In this document: positions 9,591-20,319 of the stretch, one piece after another
Layout of the letters: every line of letters begins with the position of its first letter
How positions within the stretch are numbered: the stretch's first letter is position 1
NCBI GenBank assembly: GCA_036898135.1
Contig: CM072511.1
Location: 43,778,515 to 43,842,514 of the forward strand
Length of the DNA: 64,000 bases
Reading direction: 5' to 3'
From: Oncomelania hupensis
Taxonomy: Eukaryota; Mollusca; Gastropoda; Littorinimorpha; Pomatiopsidae
Position numbers and translations under genes: made by a program
Notes under the pieces: model-generated
Seen by the model: the letters and a program-made list of their open reading frames with translations, nothing else
Told to the model about the DNA's origin: nothing
Databases searched by the model: none

Positions 9591-10372
9591 TTGACTTGAC
9601 TTGCCACAATGCTACTCTCCCTTGGTTGTTTTACATTGTGGACACTTTCATCATGTGTTGTGTTCTGTTAGTTCCGTTTGCCCCCCACCCTCCTCCTCCC
9701 TCTCCTCCCCATATCCATTCCACCACGCCTTTCCATCTCCACCCTTCCCCAAAGTGCCTTGATTTTAAACTTTTGCCTTTGCCTTTGCACAACAAACCTT
9801 CGACATGCTCGCCACGCACCTATCTGTTGTGCACCCGTGCTTCTATTTTAAGGGAGATAAGCCCTATAGACTACTTCAAGAGAAGGCTCTCGGACACGAA
9901 GTTTGTGTTCAGTGTTCGCACAGATTAGTCTTTAAAAAAATATGTACATATAGAGAAGCGCGCGAATTAGAAATTGTATACCTTATCTTCTCAATTGCGA
10001 TCAGATGCATTTTAAATTAGCTCAGTAATTTCTTTTTTAAAAGGTGTTGTTTCTTGTTTGCTCATTTTTCTTGATGTTTGGTGTTTCTTGTATTAGGTTA
10101 GCTCATTCCATTGTGTTCTTAACCTTTTTCATCCTTTCCTTTCTTTTTGTAGTGATTTCCTTTTTTTTTCTTCTTCTTCTTCTCCTGATTTTGCAATGCT
10201 TTGTAGTGATAACCATTACCTAATTGCAAACGCCTTCTTATAAAGCATTTGTGATTTTTATCGTCTTGTCTTTGAGTTGCTTGAATTTTCCATCGGCTTA
10301 TCTGTCTATAGCTGTCTGTCTGTCCCTCTGTCCTTCCAATCCCTTTCTTTAAATCTCTTGTTATTGCTAAGT
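9591..10372. other. Unassigned AT- and C-rich sequence
   Basis: Contains a C-rich stretch near 9681-9710 and short CTT runs near 10166-10185. No recognisable gene or repeat family. Frames on both strands are fortuitous. Confidence 0.4.
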
Positions 10373-10450
10373 CTTCTTCTTCTTCTTCTTCTTCTTCTTC
10401 TTCTTCTTCTTCTTCTTCTTCTTCTTCTTCTTCTTCTTCTTCTTCTTCTT
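10373..10450. repeat. (TTC)n microsatellite
   Basis: About 26 uninterrupted TTC units. It generates apparent poly-Leu, poly-Glu and poly-Lys frames, which are not genes. Confidence 0.97.
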
Positions 10451-11259
10451 TTCTATTAAAAAATGTTTGCCCTTTCTTTCGTTTCGTTCTAAGGTGATCA
10501 TGGTTGTGGATATCAGAAAGTGAATGTTCGTGCGTGCGTGTTGTTCCTGCGGCACGTGCGTCTGTGAGGAAAGAGGAAGGCGGGAGATGCAAGGGGAGAG
10601 GAGGGCGCGTGCGTGCGTGTGTGTGTGTGGATGTGGGTATGTGTGTGTGTGTGAAACTTGATTATAGATTACATGACAGAAAGGACGCGAACATTTTGAA
10701 ATTGCTGAAAACAAACCTAAGCGGGTGACACAGTCTCGACTGCGAAGCTGTCGAAAATTTAATCGGAGAGGGATTCACAAATCTTCCGCGTTTTGTATCG
10801 TGTTTCACTGCGAAACAAAAAGATAAGTATTTATGTCTTCTTTGTTAAATTATAAATTATTTAAATTGTTTCAATATGAAAAAAAGTAATCAAAATTTTC
10901 CCAAGAAATTGGAAAGAAAGAAAAACAAACATTAAATAATGGAAAAGGGGAAGAGAAGAGAGACAGGACGACCACATAGCTGAAGCAGACAAAGAAAGGT
11001 ATAGGCTTATATATCGTAAATTAGACTATGCACTGTGTTAAAAACGCAAAGGACGAAGGGAAAATGAAAAAAAAGAAGAAATTATATGAAGAAAAAAATT
11101 CGATTGAAAAGAAACAAAGATTGACAATTTACTGTTCTTGGATAGATTAAGGAAGAAAGAGGAAGGAAGATTAGAAATGAATAGACAATGAAAAAGAAAA
11201 GACAGAATGACCCGACTACTGGGATAAGACAAAAGAAAGAAATAAAATGTAATTTAATA

Positions 11260-11261
<2 letters not shown>
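10451..11261. other. Unassigned, purine-rich in part
   Basis: 10540-10650 is G-rich with short GT runs; 10880-11240 is dominated by A and G (GAAAGAAA-type). No gene or named repeat is visible. Confidence 0.4.
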
Positions 11262-11301
<40 letters not shown>

Positions 11302-11517
11302 TGTGTGTGTGTGTGTGTGTGTGTGGAGCTTGACCATATAATAAGTATATTGTAATTATAGTATTCTTATCTTCATTGATTCACTGATGTCTAGCAGTCT
11401 CTCTCTGTGTCGCTCTCTCTCTCTCTGTCTCTCTGTTTCTCTCCCTCTGTCTGTGGGTGTATGTGCGTATACTTGTGATTGTGTTTGCGAAGGCCTACAG
11501 TGTAAATCTTATCTATA

Positions 11518-11568
<51 letters not shown>

Positions 11569-11658
11569 TTTGACCATATAATAATTATATTGTAATTATA
11601 GTATTCTTATCTTTATTAATATAATTCAATGATGTCAAGCAGTCCATTACTGTGCCGC

Positions 11659-11689
<31 letters not shown>

Positions 11690-11807
11690 GTGTTTGTCTG
11701 TCTGTCTGTCTCTGTCTCTGTCTCTCTCTCTCTCGCTCTCTCTCTGGGTGTATGTGCGTATGCTTGCGAGTGTGCTTGCGTAGGCCTATATATGTATGTA
11801 TGTATGT
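11262..11807. repeat. Duplicated (GT)n block with (CT)n, (CTGT)n and (TATG)n
   Basis: GT runs at 11262-11326 and 11519-11564 are each followed by the same unit (GACCATATAATAA, then TATTGTAATTATAGTATTC, then a TCTCTCT region). The whole roughly 250-bp segment has therefore been tandemly duplicated (about 11262-11515 and 11516-11780). A small TATG array lies near 11785. Confidence 0.8.
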
Positions 11808-11989
11808 GTGTGTTACTTTTGTGTGTGTGTATGTGAGAGTGTGTGTAGGTACAGGATGTATGTGTGTGGGTGTGAAGTGCTGCTCATGTAAGTGCACGCG
11901 CACGGGTCCGTAAGTGGGCAGATGTGTGCGAAGTGAAATATCGATCAGAAAAAAAAGAAAAGGGGAGCAAAGATCCCCAGAAGTCAAGT

Positions 11990-12303
11990 TAAACGAGTTT
12001 ACGTTAGATTGGAATAAGATTGCTTAGATTGTTTTTCACCCTAACGCGTAAATACCTCCCACATTCATAGGAATATATACCTCTTGCCCTTACCTGACAA
12101 TTCTTCTCACCATCTCTTAAAAATGAATCTTTCTTACTCCCACGAAAACTTATTTCACCCTCACGCGCAAAGTAGGCTATGGTTCATTTTCTCACCGAAA
12201 AATGCGCCTTGCACGAAACTACCTCTGACTAAATTACGAATATAAACCACCTCTCCCCCTCACACAAACATAGTTTTCACGCACCAAAATACTCTCTGAC
12301 CGC

Positions 12304-12374
<71 letters not shown>
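11990..12374. repeat. Unassigned sequence ending in a (CT)n microsatellite
   Basis: 11990-12300 is unassigned AT-rich sequence with a repeating CTC(A/C)C..ACGAAA theme. 12306-12374 is pure CT. Confidence 0.8.
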
Positions 12375-12376
<2 letters not shown>

Positions 12377-12459
12377 GACACGAAAATTCCTTCCCATCTT
12401 CACAAGAATAAGTGTTTCTCAAAGACAATACCTCTCATCTTCGAACGAAAATGCATCTC

Positions 12460-12670
12460 CACTTGAGCACCAGCAGCAATAACAACAGCATAATGACTAT
12501 CACCAACAGCAGTTTCAACAACAGCAGCAGCAACAATATCTTCAACATCCCCACTATCATCTCTACTCCAACCATTATCATCATCATCATAATCATCATC
12601 ATCACCATCATCATCATCGTTGTCGTCATCAGCGCCATCGGCAGCAATGTCATCGTCATCATCGACATAA
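12460..12670. repeat. (AAC/AGC) and (ATC)n simple repeat
   Basis: Irregular CAACAGCAG units pass into imperfect ATC/CAT trinucleotides to 12670. Long Asn/Ser and Ile/Met frames here are low-complexity artefacts. Confidence 0.9.
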
Positions 12671-12754
12671 TTTTCATGCTCTAAAAAAGCGTTAACATTT
12701 TTTATACGTCACCTTGAGAGTGAGACGGATAAACTCCCTCCCTCCCCCCCCCTC

Positions 12755-12845
12755 CCCTATGGAAGAGCGGTTGGGATTCGAACCTGGGTCATCGCTGTGC
12801 CAGACGAACGCTGTTACTATCCCTAGGCTGCGGCGGTGCCAAGGC
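12755..12845 (-). mobile_element. SINE B head (tRNA-derived), fragment
   Basis: The minus strand reads GATGACCCAGGTTCGAATCC (B box), preceded by GTCTGGCACAG, as in the SINE B heads at 17705 and 32200. The A-box half is eroded and the SINE body is absent. A C homopolymer lies just upstream. Confidence 0.6.
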
Positions 12846-13104
12846 CTATCTTAGAAGCCGTTAGTGCGGAGAAGCTGAAACATTAGTTGCTGGGTTTTTT
12901 GTTGTTGTTGAGAACTTGTAAAATTAAAATAAGAAAGAAGAGACGCAGTTAAATTTGTGTGGGTGAGCAAAGAATACAGAGAGAATTTGAAACAAAACAA
13001 AATAAAGAAGCACAAAGTGTAGGTTCAGTTTTCGTGGATTTTCCATTTGGAGAGGGGGTATGTGAGAGGAGCGGGGGGGGGAGGGTGTGGCAACTTCATT
13101 AAAG

Positions 13105-13450
13105 TTTCACTGAGAGTCATAATCCGCTGGGAAATAAGGTCGCACAATTTGCAGCAGTCGTAAAGTGTTCCCTTCAGAATCGTCGCATTTTCTGCGCGGT
13201 TCCGCGGCACCATATTTAGCCCAATTCAGCCAGAAGAATGGATTGCCGCCGCTCCCGAAAGAGACCTTGAAGATCACTTTGGACACGCAAACAGCGAGTT
13301 TCTCTGGCGGTATTATTATGGCGATTGCCGTCTGGTTGACAGCGCAAAACGGAGGTAACAACGCGTGTGGCCCCAGCAGCCTCATTAGTCACAGAAAGAA
13401 GAAGATGGCGCGGTACAGCAATGCTGTCGTTTCTGGCTTGACGCTATAGC
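13105..13450. other. GC-elevated candidate exon or promoter, unassigned
   Basis: This stretch stands out from AT-rich flanks by GC content and several CpGs. Long frames overlap on both strands (plus 13165-13449, 94 codons; minus 13107-13385, 92 codons). The plus frame ends in a segment containing AAGATGGCGCGG, a YY1-like motif typical of TATA-less core promoters. I recognise no protein family in either frame. It could be a first exon or promoter region, or an old gene fragment. Confidence 0.3.
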
Positions 13451-13815
13451 CGATGATGTACTACATACAATACAATCAATGACCGTAGTACACAATAGTA
13501 GGCTTATAAATTCTTTGGTACTATATGGTGCTTTATGGTACTTGGGGCTCAAAACGATAGAGTGAGCATGAGGTATGTAAATAAATACAGAATGGCTGGT
13601 AGCCTAAATGAACAGAATGTAGTTAATACCTTTTTTGCATCCGCGCTACTATAGCAGTAAGCTACAACTTACGTTAATCTGATAAATAAAAATGGTTACA
13701 TCAACAACACAAGCTACTATAACGTACTCTATGCGGAATTCAGAATTGATTGATCCGCGTAACGACAGCAAGCATCCACTACAGTAAATACACCGATGTT
13801 AATAACAATAATGAT
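13451..13815. other. Unassigned AT-rich sequence
   Basis: No gene, named repeat or structured motif seen. Confidence 0.4.
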
Positions 13816-13817
13816 GT

Positions 13818-13881
<64 letters not shown>

Positions 13882-13896
13882 AATAATAATAACAAT
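13816..13896. repeat. (GAT)n/(AAT)n microsatellite at a SINE A tail
   Basis: GAT units to about 13879 and then AAT units. It lies exactly at the 3' end of the minus-strand SINE A copy that follows. Confidence 0.95.
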
Positions 13897-14290
13897 AATG
13901 GATGCTATGTAACCGCCTTTCCCCAAATCATCAGTCAGGCTCAATGGGCAGCGATCTGTACCCACATCCATGCTCACCTGTTTCCCCCACTCTCACATAA
14001 GCACAACAACTACACATCTAGCACTCAAACATCTAAACATCTGGTGTAAAGCCAGAGAAATCCATACTAGAAGACGGAAAGGAAATCGATTTGATTTTGT
14101 TTTTTTTAATGTTAGATTGACTGTATTCAATACCCTTTTTGAAGGGAGAGAGGAAACCAGAGTAGCCGGAGAAACCCCTTTGTGACACGAATAGTCTCGT
14201 AGCTAAGTCACATAAGTTCACCCCTTGCCGGAATCGAACCCGCGACATTGGGAATAGGAAAACGGCGCCACAATCGCACACTGCATACAC
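13890..14290 (-). mobile_element. SINE A, near full length (tRNA-derived)
   Basis: Read on the minus strand, a tRNA-like head (B box GGTTCGATTCCGG) is followed by GTGACTTAGCTACGAGACTA, then a degenerate CTCCGG..ACTCTGGTTTCCTC core and a distal part ending GGTTACATAGCATCCATT, then AAT/ATC repeats. The layout matches the copy at 27161. The CTCCGG...TCCGGTTTCCTCC core is reminiscent of conserved central domains seen in several animal SINE superfamilies; I cannot assign it to one. It encodes nothing and would depend on a LINE for mobility. Confidence 0.8.
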
Positions 14291-14778
14291 AAAGCTGGAA
14301 CAAATAATAAAACAATTTAAAATTGCACACAGGTGTTTATTGTTTTTTAATCTAAAATTACCTCAAAACCATAAGGTTCTACTCTCATTCCCACTACACA
14401 AATGTAAGGTATAATATATTCGAAGTACGCATCGATACAATTTTACTTTTGCGGATTATAAACATAAAAAACCATGATGCATTATATACATTAAAAACAA
14501 CTATAGTATTTGTTGCATGCACCATAAATGTAAAGCCACAGTACAAACGGGATGATGGGAAATAATAAGACCTGTTGTTGAAACAAAAAACTGCGTAATA
14601 ATAGGATTTTTTTTAACATGTATCGTATTGTTTTTCAAAATTATAAAGATAGATAAATCGGTCTTTTCAATCATCCTTCACAAACCCCCCGACCTCTTTG
14701 TTTTTCTGTGTCTTTGTCTGTTTTTCTGTCTGTCGATAGCTCTGTCTCTGTCTCTCTTTGTCTCTGTCTGTCTGTCTG
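14291..14778. other. Unassigned AT-rich sequence
   Basis: No gene or recognisable repeat. Runs of A/T and CTG-poor sequence. Confidence 0.4.
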
Positions 14779-14800
14779 TTTTTCTGGCTGTCGTTAGCTC

Positions 14801-14844
<44 letters not shown>

Positions 14845-14848
14845 CCTC

Positions 14849-14884
<36 letters not shown>
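14779..14884. repeat. (CTGT)n and (CT)n microsatellite
   Basis: CTGT tetramers (about 14808-14840) followed by CT dinucleotides to 14884. Confidence 0.95.
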
Positions 14885-14888
<4 letters not shown>

Positions 14889-15323
14889 CTGAAAACAAAA
14901 GCAAGGAAAACAGATTTCCTAATTCTCTGTTACGGGAACTGAACAATTCTGCCCGCTGCTACACGATCCTAACATCCACAGTTTTTACCGTCGTTGGCGT
15001 AAAAGGAACAAAAAATACTTGAGGTAAATAAATCTTCGTGGACAACTTCACACGAAAAAATGTCAAAATAACAACCCTTAAAGCGAGAGAAAAGAAAACA
15101 AAGTAGGAGGGTTAATTGAGGGCTGATAAGGAAAGGGAGAAGAGACTTTCTAGGAGGGCAGGAATGAGGGTGCTAGTGATGCAGGCAACATTAACGTAGC
15201 ATACAACGAACAGAAAGTAGATCAATGAAAACAAAACGTACAACGAAATATCTTGCAAAAAAGACAAAGTGGCGACAGGCGAAGAAGAAGAATTAGAAGA
15301 AGAAGAAAAGTAGAGTTAGCTAA
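14885..15323. other. Unassigned sequence
   Basis: Purine-rich, with no coding or repeat signal that I can name. Confidence 0.4.
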
Positions 15324-15329
15324 AACACA

Positions 15330-15407
<78 letters not shown>

Positions 15408-15511
15408 ACACACCACACACCACACACATCATATATACATACATACATACATATATACATACATACATATATACATACATACATACATACATACATACAT
15501 ACATACATACA

Positions 15512-15545
<34 letters not shown>

Positions 15546-15546
15546 C
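15324..15546. repeat. (AC)n and (CATA)n microsatellites
   Basis: AC run (15324-15406), a short CACAC bridge, then about 28 CATA tetramers (15431-15546). Alternating Tyr/Val/Cys/Met frames across it are artefacts. Confidence 0.97.
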
Positions 15547-15640
15547 ATACACCGCGTCTTAATTACCTTATTGCATCGAGCTCAAGTTCAGGATCTTCTG
15601 GATTCTGGATAAGCCTCCGACCATGTTTCCATGGTTTCCA

Positions 15641-16090
15641 TGGTTTCCATCTTCCTATACGCTTGCAAAACATGGACCATCACAGCAGATCTACAACGAA
15701 GAATACACAGCATGGAGATTAGGTGCTACAGAAGACTTCTTGGCATTTCCTATTCCCAACAACGAAGTCCGACAGACCATCACACATGCCATTGGACAAC
15801 ACGATGAAATGCTCACAGTGGTGAAGAAACGGAAACTCCGATGGTAGAGCCACGTCACCAGAACATCAGGCCTTGCAAAGACCATTCTGCAAGGCACGGT
15901 GCAAGGAGGCAGAAGAAGAGGGGATACAGAAAAAGAGGTGGGAGGACAACATTCGAGAATTGACTGGCTTGACACTGAGCGAAGCCATGAGAGTTGCTGA
16001 GGACAGAGAAAGATGGGGTACGCTGGTTAAACGATCATCTGTAGTGCCCCAACGACCTTCGAGTTACGGGAAAGGATAGGATAGGATATG
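15641..16090 (+). mobile_element. RTE-type LINE, 3' fragment (R2)
   Basis: The plus strand encodes the RTE C-terminal tail in pieces: TWTITADLQRRI-like, then NEVRQTITHAIGQHDEML, VKKRKLRW (15703-15847), RWEDNIRELTGLTLSEAM and a CPNDLRVTGKD-like end. TAG replaces Tyr in the RWYGH motif at 15845-15847, and another frame break lies after TILQG. The 3' end is GTTACGGGAAAGGATAGGATAGGATA, with the pentamer tail at 16073-16089. It is preceded by three tandem CCATGGTTT units near 15623-15650. Confidence 0.85.
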
Positions 16091-16690
16091 AAGCTTCCGA
16101 CCTTTCACTCGGTCTGTACCTATAGTGTCTCTTAGTGTTTGATTTTGTTTTGCATTATTGACCAGAGAAAACAGTGATGGCAAGTTGAACACTGTTAGCT
16201 TGTAGCAGTGCCTATAAAATTGGGGGTAGACAGTCTGAAATGGAGCTGTCAGACATTGCGCTGTTGTTTCCCAGCACCAGACATAAAGGTGAGAAGAAGC
16301 CATTACTACAGGTCACGTGACAGAAGCTCCTCACTCGTCCTCCGGTCGCGGGGTCCGCTTTCCCACAGTGCAAACCACATCCGGTACTTTGCTGCACGCC
16401 GACGACGTGAAATACAGGCGAGGACTGAAGAAGGAGAGGAGTAGAAGAAGAGGAGAGGAAATCAGCAATAACAATATGAAGAGGAAGGATGAAGTTAGAG
16501 GAGGAGGAGGAGACGGATTTCAGTGGACACATCGCTTGCTATGGACGCGTGTCATGATTGAGCTACCTCATCAGCTATTAATCTACACGAAAGTCTTAGG
16601 ATTACAGACAAAGGATTATAGGTATTAACCCCAAGGTACAACACTGTCGTAACACAGTGGAATACATGTAATATATTAGAATCATCATTA
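16091..16690. other. Unassigned sequence
   Basis: Purine-rich between 16420 and 16520 (AGGAGGAGG). Overlapping frames of 78-106 codons occur on both strands, but none has recognisable motifs. Confidence 0.4.
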
Positions 16691-16752
16691 CATTACATGG
16701 TTATTGCTTTAGGTCTAGCGGACTCTTCCGAGCCACATGAGGACCAATCAGA
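16691..16752 (-). mobile_element. Family E 3' tail fragment
   Basis: CATTACATGGTTATTGCTTTAGG followed by TCTAGCGGACTCTTCCGAG: the reverse complement of the family E 3' terminus. Only about 60 bp is present, so the insertion is heavily 5'-truncated. Confidence 0.7.
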
Positions 16753-17700
16753 ATCATCGTTTTTATATATATAAAAGCCAAAGAAATGCTAATTTCGACA
16801 AAACAAGACAGAACCACACAATGCAAATTTTCGAATACGTTCTTCTTCAGGCGGGCAAAACACAAGAGACAAATAAACAATACTTCCCAACAGAACTCTT
16901 TTGAATATTTGAATATCACTCACTTTTTCTCCTTTCTCAATAAACGTTTTTCTTGGAGTTTTGTTGAAAAATATTGTTTAGTTGTTTCTCGCTCGAGAAT
17001 TTGCATTATTTCGTTTTGTCTCGTCTTTGTTAGCAGTCCTCTGTTTTATTCCATTTATAATATAATGAGTATTATCAAATCGTATCATGAAAACTAACGG
17101 GATTTAAAAAAAGGACAAAAGGTCAATGGTCGTAAATGAAGTTTTAAATGCCTGTATTAGTTACAATGTTACGTGTACTGGTTACAATCTGTAGCAAAAT
17201 CTTAACATTAAAGACAAAAGATAAAGAGTTGTAGGCACAGGTTATAAACCCACCAAATAAAACTTAGGTCTATATAATATTTAGACATTGAAACACGGCA
17301 CACTGCCATATACAGTATGTTCAAATGGTCAGCCATGAATATCCATTAAAAAGAAATCAAAGGTCAGAAACCGGTTCTTTAAAAATTTATTAATTTTTAA
17401 CTGAAATTTAAAAAAAAGTATGTTGACGAAATAAATAATCAGTATAATACAGCAACGCCTCGCTTGACCGACCAACTGACCAACCAACGAACTGCCATTT
17501 CATCGCGCGCCATCTTTTTGTGCTACCCGAGTGGTTTCGCCAAGACCGGAAACGCTGAATGAAAGTCTTGCCTGTTCAACTTTCAACGAAAGGATAAGAT
17601 AAGAACCTGCATCCGAACTACCGGAATACCAGCGACCAACTCTTTGTTCATGATGTAGCAATTTATCTTCTAACAATATTCTACTTTAAATCCATAAAAT
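16753..17700. other. Unassigned AT-rich sequence
   Basis: Mostly AT-rich. 17455-17640 is more GC-rich and, on the minus strand, contains AAGATGGCGCGCG, a YY1-like motif followed by a short 24-codon frame. That is compatible with a promoter but not evidence for one. Confidence 0.3.
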
Positions 17701-17704
17701 ATAT

Positions 17705-17945
17705 TTGACCATCGCCGTAGCTCAGTGGTAGAGCGTTCTTCTGGCACACTGATGACCCAGGTTCGAATCCCGTAATGGGCAAGATACAAGTGGCCATTTT
17801 TACTGTCCATTTTTGCAGTATGATTGCTCTGGTGGTTCAGTATTGATTTAGGTTCATTTCCCGTATTCCCCGGGATGATTATCCCGCTCTGCCATATCGC
17901 CAATGGTGGATGTGGAGGTTAAACTCCAATGTTCCTTCATTCATC
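17705..17945 (+). mobile_element. SINE B (tRNA-derived)
   Basis: The head CGTAGCTCAGTGGTAGAGCG (A box) and CAGGTTCGAATCCCG (B box) form an internal Pol III promoter. The body follows with GTGGCCATTTTTACTGTCCA, GATTGCTCTGGTGGTTCAGT, CCCCGGGATGATTATCCC and a tail near TTCATTCATC. The same order is found inverted at 31856-32290. The 5' and 3' acceptor strands do not pair, so this is a SINE head and not a working tRNA gene. Confidence 0.8.
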
Positions 17946-18239
17946 TTTTTACGGGCCAACTATCATCCTGTTTGTGAAAAGGACAGTCACAGCATGCAGT
18001 TTTCTCTTGAGGCCAACTGAAATATTAGTGTTATCCTTTGATGTAACACTAATTCATTCACGTTCAAAGACTCCAAACGTTATCCTACTTCAAAGAAGTT
18101 ATATAACTATTAAGGCCAGCTGTCGCTCTCAGCATAATTCTGTGCATAATAACTGGCAAACGGTAAGCCTACATTAGTATTTCAACAGCTATCTTAAAAT
18201 AACTATGTACAACCTGGTGAATAAAAGGAAAAAGAAGAA

Positions 18240-18385
18240 CAGCAACAACAACAAGATGGTGATGAGGAGGAGGATGTTGATGAAGGTGATGATGATGATG
18301 ATGACGATGATGATGATGATTACAAAGACGACGACAAAGGCGAAGGAGAAAAAGTAAAAGAAGAAGAAGAAGAAGAAGAAGAAGA
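18240..18385. repeat. (GAT)n and (GAA)n simple repeats
   Basis: Imperfect GATGAGGAG/GATGAT units (about 18250-18325) and an AAG run (18351-18385). Acidic or His-rich frames here are low complexity. Confidence 0.9.
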
Positions 18386-18540
18386 TCTTGCAAGTATTTA
18401 CTACAGTTTTTAAACATAAATATGCCAGTTTTGGTCCATATGTATGCAGAAATTGTCCATAAACAAAGTCATTAAATTTCAGTGAATTATAATTAAAACT
18501 GTGACAGTTATTATTTTAATGAAAGTGTGGGTAATTTTTT

Positions 18541-18623
18541 ACCCACGACCATTGGTCCTGATTTGTTCGGAAGAGTCCGCTGGACCTAAAGCAATAATCA
18601 TGTAATATACCCACGACCATCGG
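18541..18623 (+). mobile_element. 53-bp family E insertion flanked by 15-bp target duplication
   Basis: The insert 18556-18608 is just the last 53 bp of family E (TTCGGAAGAGTCCGCTGGAC, then CTAAAGCAATAATCATGTAAT). The flanks ACCCACGACCATTGG (18541-18555) and ACCCACGACCATCGG (18609-18623) are near-perfect direct repeats. This is the signature of target-primed reverse transcription with extreme 5' truncation, and it defines the family E 3' end precisely. Confidence 0.85.
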
Positions 18624-18714
18624 GGAAGGTTAAAGCAAGAGACTGACAAAAATATAACCTTGTCTTTCCAGGCCGCAAATTGCCTTACAGGCTGGCTAAC
18701 CCTGGATGTAGGGT

Positions 18715-18840
18715 TACGGGACGCGAACTTGTTTTTTTCCAACCTAGTTCCAGTCATTCTCCGAAAAAGGCAATTACCGAAGTCGAACGAAGCTCTCCGA
18801 GTCGAGCTATCCGATGTTTTACGAACGAATGCTGGCAGGA
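18715..18840 (+). repeat. Unnamed dispersed repeat, partner of an inverted copy at 21605
   Basis: Shares about 110 bp with the reverse complement of 21605-21720, including TTCCAACCTAGTTCCAGTCA and CGAAGTCGAACGAAGCTCTC. This copy carries an extra roughly 14-bp segment (GTCGAGCTATCCGA). The two lie 2.9 kb apart in opposite orientation. Family unknown. Confidence 0.65.
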
Positions 18841-18845
18841 CTACA

Positions 18846-19325
18846 TGAAACCACAGGCTGGGAAGTCTCGTCTTTCGTAGGCCTCAATTACATACTATAC
18901 TACGTACGTATGTAGGAGGCCCACGAGTTTACAAAAACAAAAGAAAAGACTTCAGAGCCTGTGATGAAACATCCGTGCATAAAAATAGCCGCTATTGCTT
19001 CTAGATCTAATACTGTTTCGATCTGCACAGGTTCAAGCTTAAGTCAAGTCGAGATTCGCATTTTGAAGCAGTTAGTATTATTATTATTTTATGATGATTA
19101 ATATACTGACACCATTAGTAATAAAGAGTAAAAGTAATACATAACACATAATGCACACATACAACGATTTCACATTTATATCAACAATAAAACCATGACA
19201 AAACTTCAAAGCGCTATGGATACGTTGATGTCTCTTCAGCACAACAAGGCAAGAAGCAAGTCTCAAAAAACAGTGACATTTTTATGGCAAGCACCAAAGC
19301 AATTATTTATTTCACTAATATTATT
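18846..19325. other. Unassigned AT-rich sequence
   Basis: No gene or named repeat seen. Confidence 0.4.
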
Positions 19326-19862
19326 CAGTGGTGTTCCTAGGATTAGAGGGCAATAGGACAAAATGTCCTAAATCATAAAATTAATCGGACATCATGTCCT
19401 GACTACATAAAAGCAATAGGACATTCAGATTGTGAAGCGAACCGATTAATGGTGCTTCTTTTTTCTTCAAAAACGAGCTCAAAACAGACTGCCCTTTAGC
19501 AACACAAAGCTTTTTCTTCGGCGGCATTTTGAGCGTGGTAAGATCGTTGCAGAGGGAGTATGGTGTCGGTTATTTCCCTTTCAAAAGTGTCGAGAGTTGC
19601 GGCCCTTTTGTTGTTCGAAGGAATGTACTAAAGAGTGATAATAGTCTAGCATTGTCCACTATTCAAACTCGTTTTAACGGCTTTGACACTCCAGTTTGTA
19701 CTGATGTTTCTTGCAGTGACCGCTCTAGTCATAATACTATCGGACAATGACCGCTAATTTCGCAATAGAATCGGACATTTGACGGGACACAGGTGTTTGC
19801 ATTCGGTCATTTTCCAAACGAATCGGACCATGACCGATGTCCGAGGCCTCGGGACATCACTG
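19326..19862. mobile_element. hAT-type non-autonomous DNA transposon (537 bp)
   Basis: Ends form an imperfect terminal inverted repeat: left CAGTGGTGTTCCTAGG and, reading inward from the right, CAGTGATGTCCCGAGG. CAGTG... is a typical hAT terminus. Flanking sequence shares ATTATT on both sides, shorter than the 8-bp duplication expected for hAT, so the duplication is eroded or the ends are slightly misplaced. The interior repeats an ATCGGACA motif on both sides. No transposase is encoded; a 73-codon frame (19529-19750) is unrecognised. Confidence 0.6.
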
Positions 19863-20136
19863 ATTATTCTTTTTAACTGATACAGTAAATTTGTTATCTG
19901 TATTTCAATGATATGTATTTTAATGAGAAACACGTATTAAAAAAATGTTGCGTGGCAGGCGGAAATTTCCATAAATCATCTGAAAACTTCGGTAAATCTA
20001 TAAGAAAAAATAAGCAGTAACACCATCTGAATATTTCGGGTTACACCCAACTTCAGCAAAAACAAACAAAACGTCACTGACCATATTTACACCATTGAGC
20101 ACGCACAGCAGCACACTATTATTTTTTTTAATGTAG

Positions 20137-20137
<1 letters not shown>

Positions 20138-20207
<70 letters not shown>

Positions 20208-20265
20208 TTAATAATACCAAACAAACCAAACAAATAAATAAATTAAAGATTTAACTAAATAACTA

Positions 20266-20318
<53 letters not shown>
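20138..20318. repeat. (AAT)n and (ACT)n microsatellites
   Basis: AAT run 20138-20208, a short AAAC/AAAT bridge, then an ACT run to 20318. The next element starts immediately after the ACT run. Confidence 0.95.
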
Positions 20319-20319
20319 G

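Noticed and set aside
9143..9607. 154-codon minus-strand frame with a Tyr-Ile repeat
   Set aside because: It reads through the AT microsatellite within a non-coding family E copy.
10119..10714. Glu- and Lys-rich minus-strand frames that look like acidic or basic proteins
   Set aside because: Produced by the TTC microsatellite in two frames. No other coding signal.
13729..14049. Poly-Asp and poly-Ile frames
   Set aside because: Artefacts of the GAT repeat at a SINE A tail.
15431..15546. Regularly spaced repeats resembling a CRISPR-like array
   Set aside because: Plain CATA tetramers with no spacers; the window is eukaryotic.
15253..15612. Long HT/YI repeat frames on both strands
   Set aside because: AC and CATA microsatellites in every frame.
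17705..17780. Possible tRNA gene with A and B boxes
   Set aside because: Acceptor strands do not pair, and the sequence continues into a SINE body repeated elsewhere.
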